A program made the translations under genes and the position numbers. Of a stretch of DNA of 46,398 bases, positions 1-8,972 are shown one piece after another (position 1 is the stretch's first letter; every line of letters begins with the position of its first letter). The notes beneath the pieces are model-generated. The model made no database searches. It was not told where the DNA came from and saw only the letters and a program-made list of their open reading frames with translations. This DNA comes from Eubacterium sp. (GTDB taxonomy: Bacteria > Bacillota > Clostridia > Eubacteriales > Eubacteriaceae). The DNA is taken from positions 1 through 46,398 of the forward strand of contig JAUNGS010000012.1 of assembly GCA_030524435.1 (NCBI GenBank), given 5' to 3'.

Positions 1-9
1 CGGTTGCAA

Positions 10-49
10 ATGTAGAAAAGCCCGGCTTTTGCCGGGACTTTGTCTACAT
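10..49 (-). terminator. Long hairpin downstream of the Rpn-type gene
   Basis: Arms ATGTAGA (10-16) and TCTACAT (43-49) enclose a CCCGGC/GCCGGG stem with a 4-base loop, with AAAG/CTTT pairing between them. On the minus strand the inner stem is followed by CTTTT, so it could terminate the gene ending at 81. A second perfect hairpin, GCAGGGCC/GGCCCTGC (55-72), lies between the gene and this one. The T-run is short, so the terminator role is inferred. Confidence 0.4.
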
Positions 50-80
50 CCTGAGCAGGGCCTTGGCCCTGCCTCCTTAT

Positions 81-893
81 CTACATTGTCCGTTGAATAT
101 TTTCGATTTCCACAGCACTCAAATCAGTGATTTCAGCAATAAACGGAATAGGATGGTTTTTTCTGAGAAGTTTTTTTGCTACTTCTTTAATCGTCTCTTC
201 TTTGCCAAGGGCAATGCCGTCTTCTCTTATCTGCTGCAATGCTTCACACATATTAATCTTTCCCTCCTCATTTTCGTTTTTAACATACACATCCACATCA
301 GAAATATCTACAACATTCCTGATGGTGGCGTAAATTTCTCTGGATACACCGCTGAAATACTGCTTGTGAGCAGAAACCAGCTGTTCCAGGCTTCTTCGGT
401 CTTTCTGATACTTGACAAAGGCAAACAATGCCATGAGATCGTCATCGTAGGCTTCTACGTCTTCGATAGTCCGCACTTCGATAAGATTCATGGAGTAGTT
501 TCCCGCCAGCTTTTTTAAAGGACTGGCGGCACCAACAAACATATCCCTCAGATCCCTGGGGCCGTCCCAGGGCTCCAGACCGTAGTAGACCACCAGGGTG
601 ACAACCGGTATCAGCTTATCGGTTTTCGAAAACTGACTGAGCCATTCCTTCGGTGTTAAATCCCGCTGTCTGCGGTGTTCTTTGGCTATTTCTTTATACT
701 GACCTTCATAGGTCAGGGCGTCGTATAACATAACCCTTGCGGGCATGGCATAGTGTACCTGGTGCTGATGTTCTAACCCTAAAATTACCAGTTCGATTTC
801 ATTGTTATAAAGCTTGGCTACATCCCTGCTTTTTTGAATTACTTTTTCGGACCCCGCCTTCAGAGAAATGACCTCTGCCTGAACGGTGTCCAT
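81..893 (-). CDS. YhgA/Rpn-type PD-(D/E)XK nuclease family putative transposase, 5' end damaged
   Basis: The 270-residue reading frame resembles the YhgA-like/Rpn group of recombination-promoting nucleases often called transposases. Recognisable pieces are the LGLEHQ segment with the E-x-Q pair of the nuclease core, the MPARVMLYDALTY stretch, and the VVTLVVYYGLEPWDGP segment. The same frame continues upstream to 1007 and encodes another 38 residues (KEDSVLKQFFKDNNRFADLFNQ and onward) that match the usual N-terminus, then meets an in-frame TAG at 1011-1013 without any ATG, GTG or TTG. Translation from the ATG at 893 would therefore give an N-terminally shortened protein. It is probably a decaying mobile nuclease. 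It sits alone, behind the truA terminator. Family assignment is fairly secure; activity is doubtful. Confidence 0.7.
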   Translation of the reverse strand: MDTVQAEVISLKAGSEKVIQKSRDVAKLYNNEIELVILGLEHQHQVHYAMPARVMLYDALTYEGQYKEIAKEHRRQRDLTPKEWLSQFSKTDKLIPVVTLVVYYGLEPWDGPRDLRDMFVGAASPLKKLAGNYSMNLIEVRTIEDVEAYDDDLMALFAFVKYQKDRRSLEQLVSAHKQYFSGVSREIYATIRNVVDISDVDVYVKNENEEGKINMCEALQQIREDGIALGKEETIKEVAKKLLRKNHPIPFIAEITDLSAVEIENIQRTM

Positions 894-1096
894 GTCTGTG
901 AGCTTCCTGGGATCGATAACGGGTTTGCCCTTAAAAAGTGTCTGGTTAAACAGATCTGCAAACCGGTTGTTATCTTTGAAAAATTGTTTTAATACACTAT
1001 CCTCTTTCCCCTATATTATATCAATATTTTTAGGCGTGATCAAGAAGTTTTAGTTGGGATTAAGGTTGGGTTAATGAAGGATTACAATAACACCAC

Positions 1097-1135
1097 AAAA
1101 AAACTGCGGCCTATTTCCTGAGAAATAAACCACAG
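1097..1135 (-). terminator. Intrinsic terminator of the ecf-truA operon
   Basis: On the minus strand, CTGTGGTTTATTTC pairs with GAAATAGGCCGCAG through 14 consecutive Watson-Crick or G-U pairs around a TCAG loop, followed by seven T residues. It lies 24 bases beyond the truA stop. Confidence 0.85.
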
Positions 1136-1158
1136 TCTTCCTTTAGCCTTTATTCAGT

Positions 1159-1893
1159 TTAATAAAACACCTCATCCAAAAACAACCCCCTGGCCGGAGC
1201 GGTAATCCCCGCCGCCTCCCGCCTTTTGGAGGCGATGATCTCTGGGATGGCCCCGGCGCCGATTTTTCCAAGGCCCACCGCCACCAGGGTGCCGGTGATG
1301 ATTCTGACCATATTGTAGAGAAAGCCATTTCCCGTGAAGGCCAGGGTTAAAAGCTTATCGTCCTTCGTAAACTCGATGGAATGGATGGTGCGCACCGTAT
1401 CCTTAACGGCGCTGCCCGCCGCCATAAAGCCTGCAAAGTCGTGGATGCCCTCAAAGCAGGCTGCCGCCCTCTCCATGGCAGCCATATCCAGGGGCCGCTC
1501 GATCTGCCAGGCGTAGTCGGAAATAAAGGGATCGGCGATTTTGTCCAGATACAGCTGGTAGAGATACCGCTTGCCCCGGGCGTCAAAGCGGCTGTGAAAG
1601 TCCTCCGGCACCTCCCGGCTCGACATCACCCGGATATCCTCCGGCAGCTTCGTGTTCATGGCCAGGGCAAAGCGCTCCGGCGGGATGCTGGCATCGGTGT
1701 GAAAGTTGGCACTCTGGCCGTGGGCGTGGACCCCGGCATCGGTGCGGCCGGAGCCGTAGATGGTTGTCCACTCCCCGGTGATGCTGTGAATGGCCTCCCT
1801 GAGCTTCTCCTCCACCGTCACGCCGTTGGGCTGTCTCTGCCAGCCTGCGTAGTGGGTGCCCCTGTAGGCCACGATGATATGGATGTTTCTCAT
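1159..1893 (-). CDS. truA: tRNA pseudouridine(38-40) synthase TruA
   Basis: TruA isomerises uridine to pseudouridine at positions 38-40 of the tRNA anticodon arm in the cytoplasm. The 244-residue product has the normal family length, the N-terminal YRGTHYAGWQRQ segment, the catalytic Asp52 in GRTDAGVHA, and the C-terminal GNGFLYNMVRIITGTL motif. It starts 3 bases after the ecfT stop, so it is translated with the ECF transporter genes and is the last gene of that operon. In many Bacillota rplM and rpsI follow truA, but here a strong terminator and an unrelated mobile nuclease follow. Identification is secure. Confidence 0.95.
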   Translation of the reverse strand: MRNIHIIVAYRGTHYAGWQRQPNGVTVEEKLREAIHSITGEWTTIYGSGRTDAGVHAHGQSANFHTDASIPPERFALAMNTKLPEDIRVMSSREVPEDFHSRFDARGKRYLYQLYLDKIADPFISDYAWQIERPLDMAAMERAAACFEGIHDFAGFMAAGSAVKDTVRTIHSIEFTKDDKLLTLAFTGNGFLYNMVRIITGTLVAVGLGKIGAGAIPEIIASKRREAAGITAPARGLFLDEVFY

Positions 1894-1896
1894 GGC

Positions 1897-2706
1897 TTAG
1901 AAGGGCGCAGGAATGAACCGGGTGGCAATCAGCAGGGCCACCAGGGCGATCATCAGACCGAAGGCCACCCCATCACCCTTGGCAAATTGCAGCTGATTCA
2001 TCCGGGTGCGGTTTTCGCCGCCGCGGTAGCAGCGGGCCTCCATGGCGATGGCCAGCTCGTCGGCCCGCCTGAAGGCGCTGATAAACAGCGGCACCAGAAT
2101 CGGAATGAGGGCCTTGGCCCTGGCGATGAGGTTTCCGGTCTCAAAATTGGCACCTCTGGCCTTCTGGGCCTTCATGATCCTGTCGGTTTCCTCCATCAAA
2201 GTCGGGATAAACCGCAGAGCGATGGACATCATCATGGAGAGCTCGTGGGCGTAGCGTCTGACCACGGGGATGCCCTTCATGCAGAATTCCATGCCGTCGG
2301 TGAGGTCGATGGGGGAGGTGGTCAAGGTCATCAGGCTGGTGCCCACCACCAAAAAGATCAGGCGAATAGCCATAAACACCGCCACCTTGATGCCCTCGGC
2401 GGTGATCTTTAAGGGACCCAGGGCGGCCACCGCCGTCCCCGGGGTCATAAAGAGGTTGAGAATCACCGTCAGAAGAATAATCAGAATCAGCGGCTTGACC
2501 CCTTTGATAATGTAGCTCATGGGAATTTTTGAGGCGATGGTGACCGCCGCCAGAAGCAGGAAGGCCGCCAGATAGCCCCAGATATTGGTGATCACAAAGA
2601 GCATGACGATGTAGACAAAGGTGAAGATGATCTTTGTTCTGGGATCCAGCCGGTGGATGGCTGAATTGGTGGGATAATACTGTCCTATGGTTATATCTTT
2701 AAACAT
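1897..2706 (-). CDS. ecfT: ECF transporter transmembrane protein EcfT
   Basis: EcfT is the membrane coupling subunit of energy-coupling-factor transporters. It joins the two EcfA ATPases to interchangeable substrate-binding S components for vitamins or metals. The 269-residue protein opens with [18 protein letters not shown], typical of the CbiQ/EcfT family, has several hydrophobic spans (roughly residues 28-60, 68-90, 105-130 and 245-265), and carries the two short coupling motifs with Ala-Arg-Gly (KARGA, in [11 protein letters not shown]) and EARCYRGG. Its ATG lies inside the last codons of ecfA2, an 8-base overlap that implies translational coupling. No S component is encoded nearby, so the module is probably shared (group II type). 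Confidence 0.95.
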   Translation of the reverse strand: MFKDITIGQYYPTNSAIHRLDPRTKIIFTFVYIVMLFVITNIWGYLAAFLLLAAVTIASKIPMSYIIKGVKPLILIILLTVILNLFMTPGTAVAALGPLKITAEGIKVAVFMAIRLIFLVVGTSLMTLTTSPIDLTDGMEFCMKGIPVVRRYAHELSMMMSIALRFIPTLMEETDRIMKAQKARGANFETGNLIARAKALIPILVPLFISAFRRADELAIAMEARCYRGGENRTRMNQLQFAKGDGVAFGLMIALVALLIATRFIPAPF

Positions 2707-3565
2707 TCGTCTCGCCTTTCACTACCCTTAAAATTTCCGCTTTGGCCGCCTCCACCGTAAAGATATCCTCTCTGATCTCGGGATAACGCTTTTTCAGCTC
2801 CCGCATGAGATAGGTGACCTCGGGCACCGCCAGCCCAATTTGCTCCAAGGTTTCAATTTCTGTAAAGACTTTGGAGGGCGTGTCGAAGAAGACGACCTCG
2901 CCGGCGTGCATGACGATGATTTTGTCCACCAGCCGCCCAACATCCTCCATGCTGTGGGACACCAGGATGACGGTGATGCGCTTTTTCTCGTGGAGGCGCT
3001 TGATCTGGCCGAGGATTTCATCCCGTCCCCGGGGATCCAGGCCCGCCGTGGGCTCGTCGAGGATCAGCACCTCGGGCTCCATGGCCAAAACCCCGGCGAT
3101 GGCCACCCGGCGCATCTGGCCGCCGGAGAGCTCAAAGGGGGATTTGTCCCGGATTTTCTCGAAGTTTAAGCCCACCATCTTGATGGCGTGCTTGACCCTG
3201 CGGGCAATTTCCTCCTCGGGAAGGCCCAGGTTTCTGGGGCCAAAGGCCACATCCTTCTCCACGGTCTCCTCAAAGAGCTGATGCTCGGGATATTGGAAGA
3301 CCAGACCGATTTTGTGGCGGAGCTGAATCAAGCCCTCTTTTTTTTCTGCAAAAATGTCCTTGCCCTCAAAATAAACTGCGCCGCCGGTGGGCTGCAGCAG
3401 CCCGTTGAGGTGCTGAATTAGGGTGGACTTTCCCGAGCCCGTGTGACCGATGAGCCCCACAAAATCGCCGTCAGAAACGGTGAGATTGATGTCCTTCAGG
3501 GCCTGGAACTCAAAGGGCGAGCCCTGGGAATAAATATGATCTAGGTGTTTGATTTCTAATGGCAT
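2699..3565 (-). CDS. ecfA2: ECF transporter ATP-binding protein EcfA2
   Basis: This is the second ATPase of the ECF module, hydrolysing ATP to drive vitamin uptake with EcfA1 and EcfT. The 288-residue protein has Walker [10 protein letters not shown] near residue 40, a Q-loop in [11 protein letters not shown], signature LSGGQMRR, Walker [14 protein letters not shown] and the H-loop in LVSHSM. The [19 protein letters not shown] stretch is characteristic of EcfA subunits. It overlaps ecfA1 by 10 bases upstream and ecfT by 8 bases downstream. The C-terminal tail beyond the ATPase core is the EcfA dimerisation region. The A1/A2 distinction rests on gene order. Confidence 0.93.
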   Translation of the reverse strand: MPLEIKHLDHIYSQGSPFEFQALKDINLTVSDGDFVGLIGHTGSGKSTLIQHLNGLLQPTGGAVYFEGKDIFAEKKEGLIQLRHKIGLVFQYPEHQLFEETVEKDVAFGPRNLGLPEEEIARRVKHAIKMVGLNFEKIRDKSPFELSGGQMRRVAIAGVLAMEPEVLILDEPTAGLDPRGRDEILGQIKRLHEKKRITVILVSHSMEDVGRLVDKIIVMHAGEVVFFDTPSKVFTEIETLEQIGLAVPEVTYLMRELKKRYPEIREDIFTVEAAKAEILRVVKGETNV

Positions 3566-4392
3566 AAGGCAGTCACCATTTCCTGAATTTCTAAGATGTC
3601 GTCGGGCAGCTCGAGGCCGGCCTGTCTGAGATCGTGGGCCAGCTCCGTCATCTGGGGCACGTCTAAGCCGATGGCCTTGAGGGCGTCCACCTGCCTGAAG
3701 ATTTCCCGGGGCGTCCCCTCCATGACGATTTTGCCGCCATCGAGGACCACAATGCGGTCGGCCTCCACCAGCTCGCTCATGTAGTGAGTGATGTGGAGCA
3801 CCGTCATGCCCTTTTCCCGGTTTAATTTCTTAATGGTGGCCATAACCTCCCGGCGCCCCGAAGGGTCTAACATAGCCGTGGGCTCGTCGAAGATGATGCA
3901 CTCCGGCTCCATGGCCAGAATCCCGGCGATGGCGATGCGCTGCTTCTGGCCCCCGGAGAGCTGATGGGGCTTCTGGCGTCGGAACTTTTCCATGGCCACG
4001 GTGCCCAGGGCCTCGTCCACCCGTCGTCTTATTTCCGCCGGTTCGATGCCCAAATTTTCCGGTCCAAAGGCCACGTCCTCCTCGACGATGGTGGCCACCA
4101 GCTGGTTGTCCGGATTCTGGAAAACCATGCCGGCGCTCTGCCTGATATCCCAGAGATGCTCGGGATCCTTGGTGTTCATGCCCTGGATAATCACATCCCC
4201 CTCGGTGGGCTGGATGATGGCGTTGAGGAGCTTGGACAGGGTGGATTTCCCTGAACCGTTGTGGCCGATGATTCCCACAAATTCCCCGGGGCTCACCTCA
4301 AAATTGATGCCCTTGAGGGCCAGGGTATTCTGGTTTTCATCGGTCTTTGGATATTCATAATACAAGTTTTTTACTTCTATGATCTTTTCCAT
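3556..4392 (-). CDS. ecfA1: ECF transporter ATP-binding protein EcfA1
   Basis: First ATPase of the ECF vitamin transporter. It shows Walker [11 protein letters not shown]-loop [12 protein letters not shown], signature LSGGQKQR, Walker [14 protein letters not shown] and an H-loop in ITHYM, all in the expected order. I start it at [14 protein letters not shown] because this matches the normal family N-terminus. In-frame ATG codons at 4413 and 4455 would add 7 or 21 residues but have no better ribosome binding site. The gene opens a four-gene operon with a likely promoter at 4472-4500, separated from the ribosomal operon by a terminator. Confidence 0.92.
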   Translation of the reverse strand: MEKIIEVKNLYYEYPKTDENQNTLALKGINFEVSPGEFVGIIGHNGSGKSTLSKLLNAIIQPTEGDVIIQGMNTKDPEHLWDIRQSAGMVFQNPDNQLVATIVEEDVAFGPENLGIEPAEIRRRVDEALGTVAMEKFRRQKPHQLSGGQKQRIAIAGILAMEPECIIFDEPTAMLDPSGRREVMATIKKLNREKGMTVLHITHYMSELVEADRIVVLDGGKIVMEGTPREIFRQVDALKAIGLDVPQMTELAHDLRQAGLELPDDILEIQEMVTALCH

Positions 4393-4471
4393 CAAAAGTA
4401 TTTCTCTTTCCATCCCGAAAGCACGGGACCGTTGATTTGAAAAGGGCTTGTACACCTCATTTCAAGCCTTT

Positions 4472-4500
4472 ATTCTACCATAAGTTTCCAGTGATTTCCA
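4472..4500 (-). promoter_or_regulatory. Probable sigma-A promoter of the ecfA1-ecfA2-ecfT-truA operon
   Basis: On the minus strand TGGAAA is followed after 17 bases by TAGAAT, with TGG just before it making an extended -10. It lies immediately beyond the rplQ terminator and about 80 bases before ecfA1. The -35 box matches the consensus at four of six positions. Confidence 0.5.
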
Positions 4501-4501
4501 T

Positions 4502-4546
4502 AAAAAAAACGGACCCGAGGGGTCCGTCTGACCCGAGGGGTCCGTC
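4502..4546 (-). terminator. Terminator of the ribosomal superoperon, with duplicated stem
   Basis: On the minus strand CGGACCC-CTC-GGGTCCG (4510-4526) is followed by eight T residues. The same motif occurs a second time just before it (about 4530-4546), making a tandem direct repeat of ACCCGAGGGGTCCGTCT on the plus strand. It starts directly after the rplQ stop and ends the alpha operon. Confidence 0.85.
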
Positions 4547-4554
4547 TTTATAAA

Positions 4555-4896
4555 CTATACCAGTTCAATTACTGCCAGCTCAGCGCCGTCACCTTTACGG
4601 GGTCCAACACGGTAGATACGTGTGTAACCACCCTGTCTTTCAGCGTATTTCGGTGCGATTTCATCGAATAAGTCTTTAACGACTTCTTCCTTTGTGATGT
4701 AAGCTAAAGCCTGTCTTCTGGCGTGTAAATCGCCTCTTTTACCCAGAGTGACCATTTTGTCAGCGATTCTTTTTACTTCCTTAGCACGGGTAACCGTCGT
4801 TTCGATTTTTCCGTGTTCTAAAAGTGAAGTGGTCAGATTTCTGAGCATCGCTCTTCTCTGGTCAGAGGGGCGGCCTAATTTTCTGTATCCAGCCAT
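4555..4896 (-). CDS. rplQ: 50S ribosomal protein L17
   Basis: L17 is a bacterial large-subunit protein. The 113-residue product starts [21 protein letters not shown] and contains the [34 protein letters not shown] region, both typical, and has the short length of Bacillota L17. It starts 7 bases after rpoA and is the last gene of the operon, ending just before a strong terminator. Confidence 0.97.
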   Translation of the reverse strand: MAGYRKLGRPSDQRRAMLRNLTTSLLEHGKIETTVTRAKEVKRIADKMVTLGKRGDLHARRQALAYITKEEVVKDLFDEIAPKYAERQGGYTRIYRVGPRKGDGAELAVIELV

Positions 4897-4903
4897 TATT
4901 CTA

Positions 4904-5863
4904 TCACTCCTTTGTCTTTTCGTCTTCCTGACTCAGGGATAAGCCGATTTCTGCCAGCTTATGCTTGATCTCGTTCAGAGATTTGCGGCCGAGGTTACGG
5001 ACCTTGATCATGTCCTCCTCGGTCTTCTGAGTCAGTTTTTCAACGGTATCAATGTTTGCTCTTCTCAGGCAATTACTTGAACGCACGGATAATTCCAGCT
5101 CTTCGATGGACATTTCGCGGATGCGTTCCTTTTCGTTTTCTTCCTTTTCGACCATGATCTCAACGCTGTTGGCATGATCGGTCAAATCGATGAAGAGATT
5201 CAGATGTTCATTCAGAACCTTTGCTGATAATGATAAGGCTTCTTCCGGGGTTGTAGTCCCGTCTGTCCAAACTTCCAATGTAAGCTTGTCGAAGTCCGTT
5301 ACCTGACCGACACGGGTATTTTCCACCAGGAAATTGACCTTGCGGATCGGTGAGAAGATAGAATCCACCGGCAGGGTTCCAATGGGCATACCCGGGTATT
5401 TGTTTTTATCGGAAGCGACGTAGCCGCGGCCCTTTTCAAGGCGAATTTCCATGTTCAGGGTCGCACCCTTGGCCAGAGTTGCAATTTCCATCTCCGGATT
5501 CAGGATTTCGACATCAGAGTCGGCGATGATATCGCCGGCGGTTACCTTGCCCTCGCCCTCCGCTTCAATGCGGACGGTTTTCGGCTCGTCGGAGTAGATT
5601 TCAGCGGACAGACCCTTTAAGTTCAGCAGGATTTCGATGACGTCCTCGCGAACGCCCGGAATCGTCGAAAATTCATGGAGAACCCCATCAATTTTCACTG
5701 TGGTCACGGCAACGCCGGGAAGAGAAGAAAGCATGATTCTTCTCAGGCTGTTGCCGAGGGTCGTACCGTAGCCGCGTTCCAGCGGTTCTACTACGAATTT
5801 ACCATAGGTGCTATCTTCCGATTTATCAACGCATTCGATGATTGGTTTTTCAAATTCGATCAT
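4904..5863 (-). CDS. rpoA: DNA-directed RNA polymerase subunit alpha
   Basis: The alpha subunit dimerises to nucleate RNA polymerase assembly, and its C-terminal domain contacts UP elements and activators. The 319-residue protein has the N-terminal domain with [25 protein letters not shown], an acidic linker around residues 228-245, and the helix-hairpin-helix C-terminal domain with [21 protein letters not shown] and [16 protein letters not shown]. It sits between rpsD and rplQ as in other Bacillota. The length is normal and nothing is missing. Confidence 0.98.
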   Translation of the reverse strand: MIEFEKPIIECVDKSEDSTYGKFVVEPLERGYGTTLGNSLRRIMLSSLPGVAVTTVKIDGVLHEFSTIPGVREDVIEILLNLKGLSAEIYSDEPKTVRIEAEGEGKVTAGDIIADSDVEILNPEMEIATLAKGATLNMEIRLEKGRGYVASDKNKYPGMPIGTLPVDSIFSPIRKVNFLVENTRVGQVTDFDKLTLEVWTDGTTTPEEALSLSAKVLNEHLNLFIDLTDHANSVEIMVEKEENEKERIREMSIEELELSVRSSNCLRRANIDTVEKLTQKTEEDMIKVRNLGRKSLNEIKHKLAEIGLSLSQEDEKTKE

Positions 5864-5941
5864 TAAATCTTGACCCTCCTATAATTAATTTTTTCCATTC
5901 CATAACTTGAGGGTTGCGTATCTCAATGTCAACCGATGCTC

Positions 5942-6571
5942 TTACTTAGAGTACAGTTCGACAATCAGATGTTCAGCAATTTCAACATCGATGTCTTCTC
6001 TTGTCGGTCTGCCGATAACCTTACCGCTTAAGGTTTCTAAGTCAGCAGTTAACCACGGAGCGACAGCTCTGTTTTCAGTGGCTTCGACGATTTCTTTGAA
6101 TTTCTGAGATTTTTTACTGGTGGGCTTAACTTCGATGGTATCGCCTTCCTTAACCAGTAAAGAGGGAACGTTGACCTTCTTGCCGTTGAGCAGGAAGTGT
6201 TCGTGCTGAACCAGCTGACGGGCTTCCTTTCTGGAGGTTGCCAGACCTAAGCGGTAGACAACGTTGTCCAGACGGGTTTCCAAGATGGAAAGCAGGTTTG
6301 CACCGGTGATACCCTTCTGCTTTTCAGCTAAATCAAAATAATGACTGAACTGTTTTTCCAGTACGCCGTAAATTCTCTTAACCTTCTGTTTTTCACGTAA
6401 CTGTAAGCCGTATTCAGAAAGTTTTGCACGTCTCTTACCGTGCTGTCCCGGTGGTGTAGGTCTTCTTTCAAACGCGCATTTGTTTGTAGAATAACATCTT
6501 TCACCCTTTAAGTATAATTTCATGCCTTCGCGACGGCACTGACGGCATGAAGCTTCTGTATATCTTGCCAT
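5942..6571 (-). CDS. rpsD: 30S ribosomal protein S4, zinc-binding type
   Basis: S4 binds 16S rRNA early in small-subunit assembly. The 209-residue protein keeps the zinc ligands Cys9, Cys12, Cys26 and Cys32 and has an S4 RNA-binding domain around [23 protein letters not shown]4 is the known translational regulator of alpha-operon or rpsD expression in several bacteria; whether it acts on this operon cannot be read from the sequence. The gene lies between rpsK and rpoA, with a 78-base gap before rpoA. Confidence 0.97.
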   Translation of the reverse strand: MARYTEASCRQCRREGMKLYLKGERCYSTNKCAFERRPTPPGQHGKRRAKLSEYGLQLREKQKVKRIYGVLEKQFSHYFDLAEKQKGITGANLLSILETRLDNVVYRLGLATSRKEARQLVQHEHFLLNGKKVNVPSLLVKEGDTIEVKPTSKKSQKFKEIVEATENRAVAPWLTADLETLSGKVIGRPTREDIDVEIAEHLIVELYSK

Positions 6572-6591
6572 AAGCTCTTATAAACCTCCTA

Positions 6592-6984
6592 TTAGACTCT
6601 TCTGCGTTTAGGCGGACGACAACCATTGTGCGGGATTGGGGTAACGTCACGGATTAAAGTGATTTCCAAACCTGCTGCCTGAAGGGCACGGATTGCGGCT
6701 TCACGGCCGGAACCTGGTCCTTTAACCATAACTTCAACACTCTTTAAACCGTGTTCCATTGCCAATTTAGCTGCCTGTTCCGCTGCAGACTGAGCTGCGA
6801 AGGGAGTGCTTTTTCTGGAACCTCTGAAACCTAATTCACCGGCGCTTGCCCAGGACAGAGCGTTGCCAGCGGTGTCAGTGATTGTAACAATGGTGTTATT
6901 GAAAGAAGACTGAATATGAGCCTGACCACGTTCAATATTCTTTTTAACTTTTCTTTTTTTAGAACGAATAACTTTCTTAGCCAT
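6592..6984 (-). CDS. rpsK: 30S ribosomal protein S11
   Basis: S11 forms part of the small-subunit platform. The 130-residue product contains [20 protein letters not shown], the [11 protein letters not shown] loop, the [13 protein letters not shown] motif and the C-terminal [12 protein letters not shown], all diagnostic. It has an AGGAGG-type ribosome binding site and is spaced 12 bases from rpsM. Confidence 0.97.
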   Translation of the reverse strand: MAKKVIRSKKRKVKKNIERGQAHIQSSFNNTIVTITDTAGNALSWASAGELGFRGSRKSTPFAAQSAAEQAAKLAMEHGLKSVEVMVKGPGSGREAAIRALQAAGLEITLIRDVTPIPHNGCRPPKRRRV

Positions 6985-6996
6985 GATTCAACCTCC

Positions 6997-7365
6997 TTAT
7001 TTGCTCTTTCTTCCAACAGTCTTTTTCGGACCCTTACGCGTACGAGCATTGGTCTTTGTTTTCTGACCGCGTACAGGTAAACCACGGCGGTGTCTCAGAC
7101 CTCTGTAGGAACCAATTTCGATAAGACGTTTGATATTTAAATTAACTTCGCGGCGAAGGTCACCTTCTACGGTGTACTTTTCGTCGAGAATGTTTCTTAA
7201 TGCGTTAACTTCGCTTTCAGTTAGGTCCTTAACACGGGTGTCCGGGTTAATGTTTAACTCAGCTAAAATCTTATTGGAAGTCGATCTCCCAATACCATAA
7301 ATGTAGGTTAAACCTACTTCTACCCTCTTATCACGGGGTAAATCCACGCCGGCAATTCTTGCCAT
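6997..7365 (-). CDS. rpsM: 30S ribosomal protein S13
   Basis: S13 lies in the head of the small subunit and contacts the P-site tRNA. The 122-residue product has the N-terminal [26 protein letters not shown], the helix-hairpin-helix region, and the basic tail [20 protein letters not shown]. It is preceded by an unusually long leader of 194 bases with two dyads, unlike the tight spacing elsewhere in the cluster. Confidence 0.97.
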   Translation of the reverse strand: MARIAGVDLPRDKRVEVGLTYIYGIGRSTSNKILAELNINPDTRVKDLTESEVNALRNILDEKYTVEGDLRREVNLNIKRLIEIGSYRGLRHRRGLPVRGQKTKTNARTRKGPKKTVGRKSK

Positions 7366-7559
7366 AAAGTTTGTACCTCCTAAAAATTATTGGCCATGTG
7401 TATATATGGCCTGAAGCCTTGGACTCTGTGATTTATTTTTCCTAGCTCCATGTTCGACGGACCGCTTTCAGTGCAATCAGCCCGTTCCTCTATGTAATGA
7501 GCATGGTTTAATTGCCGCGGCCATGCTCTTGTTTTATACCGAAGGTCTCTTTTTATAAA
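7366..7559 (-). promoter_or_regulatory. Structured leader or spacer between rpmJ and rpsM
   Basis: This gap has no gene and is the largest inside the ribosomal cluster. On the minus strand it holds GAGCATGG...CCATGCTC (7499-7528), with a 14-base loop, and GGCCAT...ATGGCC (7392-7411), which sits just upstream of the GGAGG ribosome binding site of rpsM. No T-run follows the first hairpin, so it does not look like a terminator. A regulatory or processing role for the alpha-operon part is inferred; I found no convincing promoter here. Confidence 0.35.
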
Positions 7560-7673
7560 TTAACCTTGCTTCTGTTTGTGTTTAGGATTTTCACAAATGA
7601 CCATTACGCGACCATTTCTCTTGATGATCTTGCACTTTTCGCAGATCGGTTTTACTGAAGGTCTTACTTTCAT
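7560..7673 (-). CDS. rpmJ: 50S ribosomal protein L36
   Basis: This short gene encodes 37 residues beginning [20 protein letters not shown] and ending KHKQKQG. Cys11, Cys14, Cys27 and His32 form the zinc site of the C+ form of L36. An AAGGAGGAAAC ribosome binding site stands before the ATG. The position between infA and rpsM is canonical. Confidence 0.97.
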   Translation of the reverse strand: MKVRPSVKPICEKCKIIKRNGRVMVICENPKHKQKQG

Positions 7674-7688
7674 TCTTTGTTTCCTCCT

Positions 7689-7916
7689 TTATGATTTGCC
7701 TTTTCCCCGCCATACGATACGCCCACGGGTCAAATCATACGGGGACAATTCTAACATAACTTTGTCTCCAGGTAAAATACGAATGTAGTTCATTCTGAGT
7801 TTTCCTGAAATATGTGCCGTTATCTGATGTCCATTCTCTAATTCTACTAAAAAAATCGTATTTGGTAAAGCCTCAATGACCTTACCTTCGACTTCAATTA
7901 CATCCTTTTTTCCCAT
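7689..7916 (-). CDS. infA: Translation initiation factor IF-1
   Basis: IF-1 binds the A site of the 30S subunit and assists IF-2 and IF-3 at initiation. The 75-residue S1-fold protein has the family sequence [39 protein letters not shown] and [15 protein letters not shown]. It follows the KOW-domain gene by 3 bases and precedes rpmJ. Confidence 0.97.
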   Translation of the reverse strand: MGKKDVIEVEGKVIEALPNTIFLVELENGHQITAHISGKLRMNYIRILPGDKVMLELSPYDLTRGRIVWRGKGKS

Positions 7917-7919
7917 TGA

Positions 7920-8210
7920 TCAAACCTCCTCACTTTTACCGTCATCAACATTGAAGGATTCCAAACATTTTCTGATTTCGGCATTGTTTAATCTTTCACC
8001 GTTATCCAGTTTTTCTTTAATCATTGTGACGATGTGGTTTGTCTTTGCCAGGTGCTTGACCTTTTTCTTCTTGGGATTGCTGATTTTTCGCAGCCCTCCG
8101 TCACAAATTGCAACGCAGCCTTGATCCAGAAGCTCCAGGACGACCATGAACTGGCCCTTGTCCCGTCCCGCTAATGAACGCACCACTTGTCCCACTTTTA
8201 TATCATCCAT
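7920..8210 (-). CDS. KOW-domain RNA-binding protein
   Basis: A small basic protein of 96 residues with an N-terminal KOW-type beta-barrel segment (VGQVVRSLAGRDKGQFMVV) related to that of L14e/L24, a lysine-rich NPKKKKVKHLAKTN middle and an acidic C-terminus. Its place between map and infA is conserved in Clostridia, where it is annotated only as a KOW or RNA-binding protein; a role in ribosome function or assembly is inferred from that context. I start at the ATG (MDDIKVGQ) preceded by AGGA; a GTG two codons upstream is possible. Function is not established. Confidence 0.85.
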   Translation of the reverse strand: MDDIKVGQVVRSLAGRDKGQFMVVLELLDQGCVAICDGGLRKISNPKKKKVKHLAKTNHIVTMIKEKLDNGERLNNAEIRKCLESFNVDDGKSEEV

Positions 8211-8220
8211 CTGCACGATC

Positions 8221-8970
8221 CTAGAGCAACGTCAGAATTTCCGGCGCGCCCTCACCGGTGATACAGATTGTATTTTCATAATGTGCGGATAAGGAGCCAT
8301 CGGCGGTGACGACCGTCCAGTCGTTGTCCAGAAGCTCTACCTCGTAGGTTCCCACGTCCACCATCGGCTCGATGGCCAGACACATACCCCGGCGAAGTCT
8401 CGGACCATGGCCCGGCTTGCCGTAGTTGGGGATCGGAGGATCCTCGTGCATTTCCCGGCCGATGCCGTGGCCGACGTAGTCGCGCACCACCGAGAAGCCG
8501 TTGGCTTCCACATAGGCCTGAACTGCATGGGAAATATCGGATAATCGGTAGCCCTCTCTGGCAAATTCAATGCCCTTAAAGAAGGATTCCCGGGTGACAT
8601 CAATTAACTTCTGGGCTTCCTGTGAAACCTTGCCCACCGCGTGGGTACGCGCCGCGTCCCCGACAAACCCGTTGAGGGTTGCGCCGAGATCCACGGCGAT
8701 AATATCACCTTCTGCCAGCTTTCTGTTGGTTGGAATTCCGTGAACCACCTCGTCGTTGATGGAGGCGCAGATGGACTTTGGAAATCCCTGGTAACCTAAA
8801 AACGTCGGGTACGCGCCGTGATCGCGGATAAATTTCTCCGCCAGATGATCCAGCTCCAGGGTTGTGATGCCCGGACGTACCTTCTCGGCAATGTACTCGT
8901 GACATTCGGCCACGACCCTGCCAGCCTGACGCATTAATTCGATTTCTGACTGTGATTTAATGATAATCAT
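8221..8970 (-). CDS. map: Type I methionine aminopeptidase
   Basis: Removes the N-terminal methionine from new proteins in the cytoplasm. The 249-residue protein has the five metal ligands Asp94, Asp105, His168, Glu201 and Glu232, and the substrate-contacting His78 in NDEVVHGIP. There is no N-terminal zinc-finger or SH3-binding extension, so it is a type Ia enzyme of standard length. It starts 2 bases after adk. Confidence 0.97.
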   Translation of the reverse strand: MIIIKSQSEIELMRQAGRVVAECHEYIAEKVRPGITTLELDHLAEKFIRDHGAYPTFLGYQGFPKSICASINDEVVHGIPTNRKLAEGDIIAVDLGATLNGFVGDAARTHAVGKVSQEAQKLIDVTRESFFKGIEFAREGYRLSDISHAVQAYVEANGFSVVRDYVGHGIGREMHEDPPIPNYGKPGHGPRLRRGMCLAIEPMVDVGTYEVELLDNDWTVVTADGSLSAHYENTICITGEGAPEILTLL

Positions 8971-8972
8971 AG

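Noticed and set aside
1-80. Repeated TCTACAT motifs near the window start, considered as insertion-sequence ends or a repeat array
   Set aside because: They form the arms of hairpins; there is no regular spacing and no matching inverted copy on the far side of the nuclease gene.
1381-2412. A 343-residue plus-strand frame opposite truA and ecfT
   Set aside because: Rich in His, Gly and Asp as expected for the complement of GC-rich genes; lies entirely over two well-identified genes and no convincing start signal was identified.
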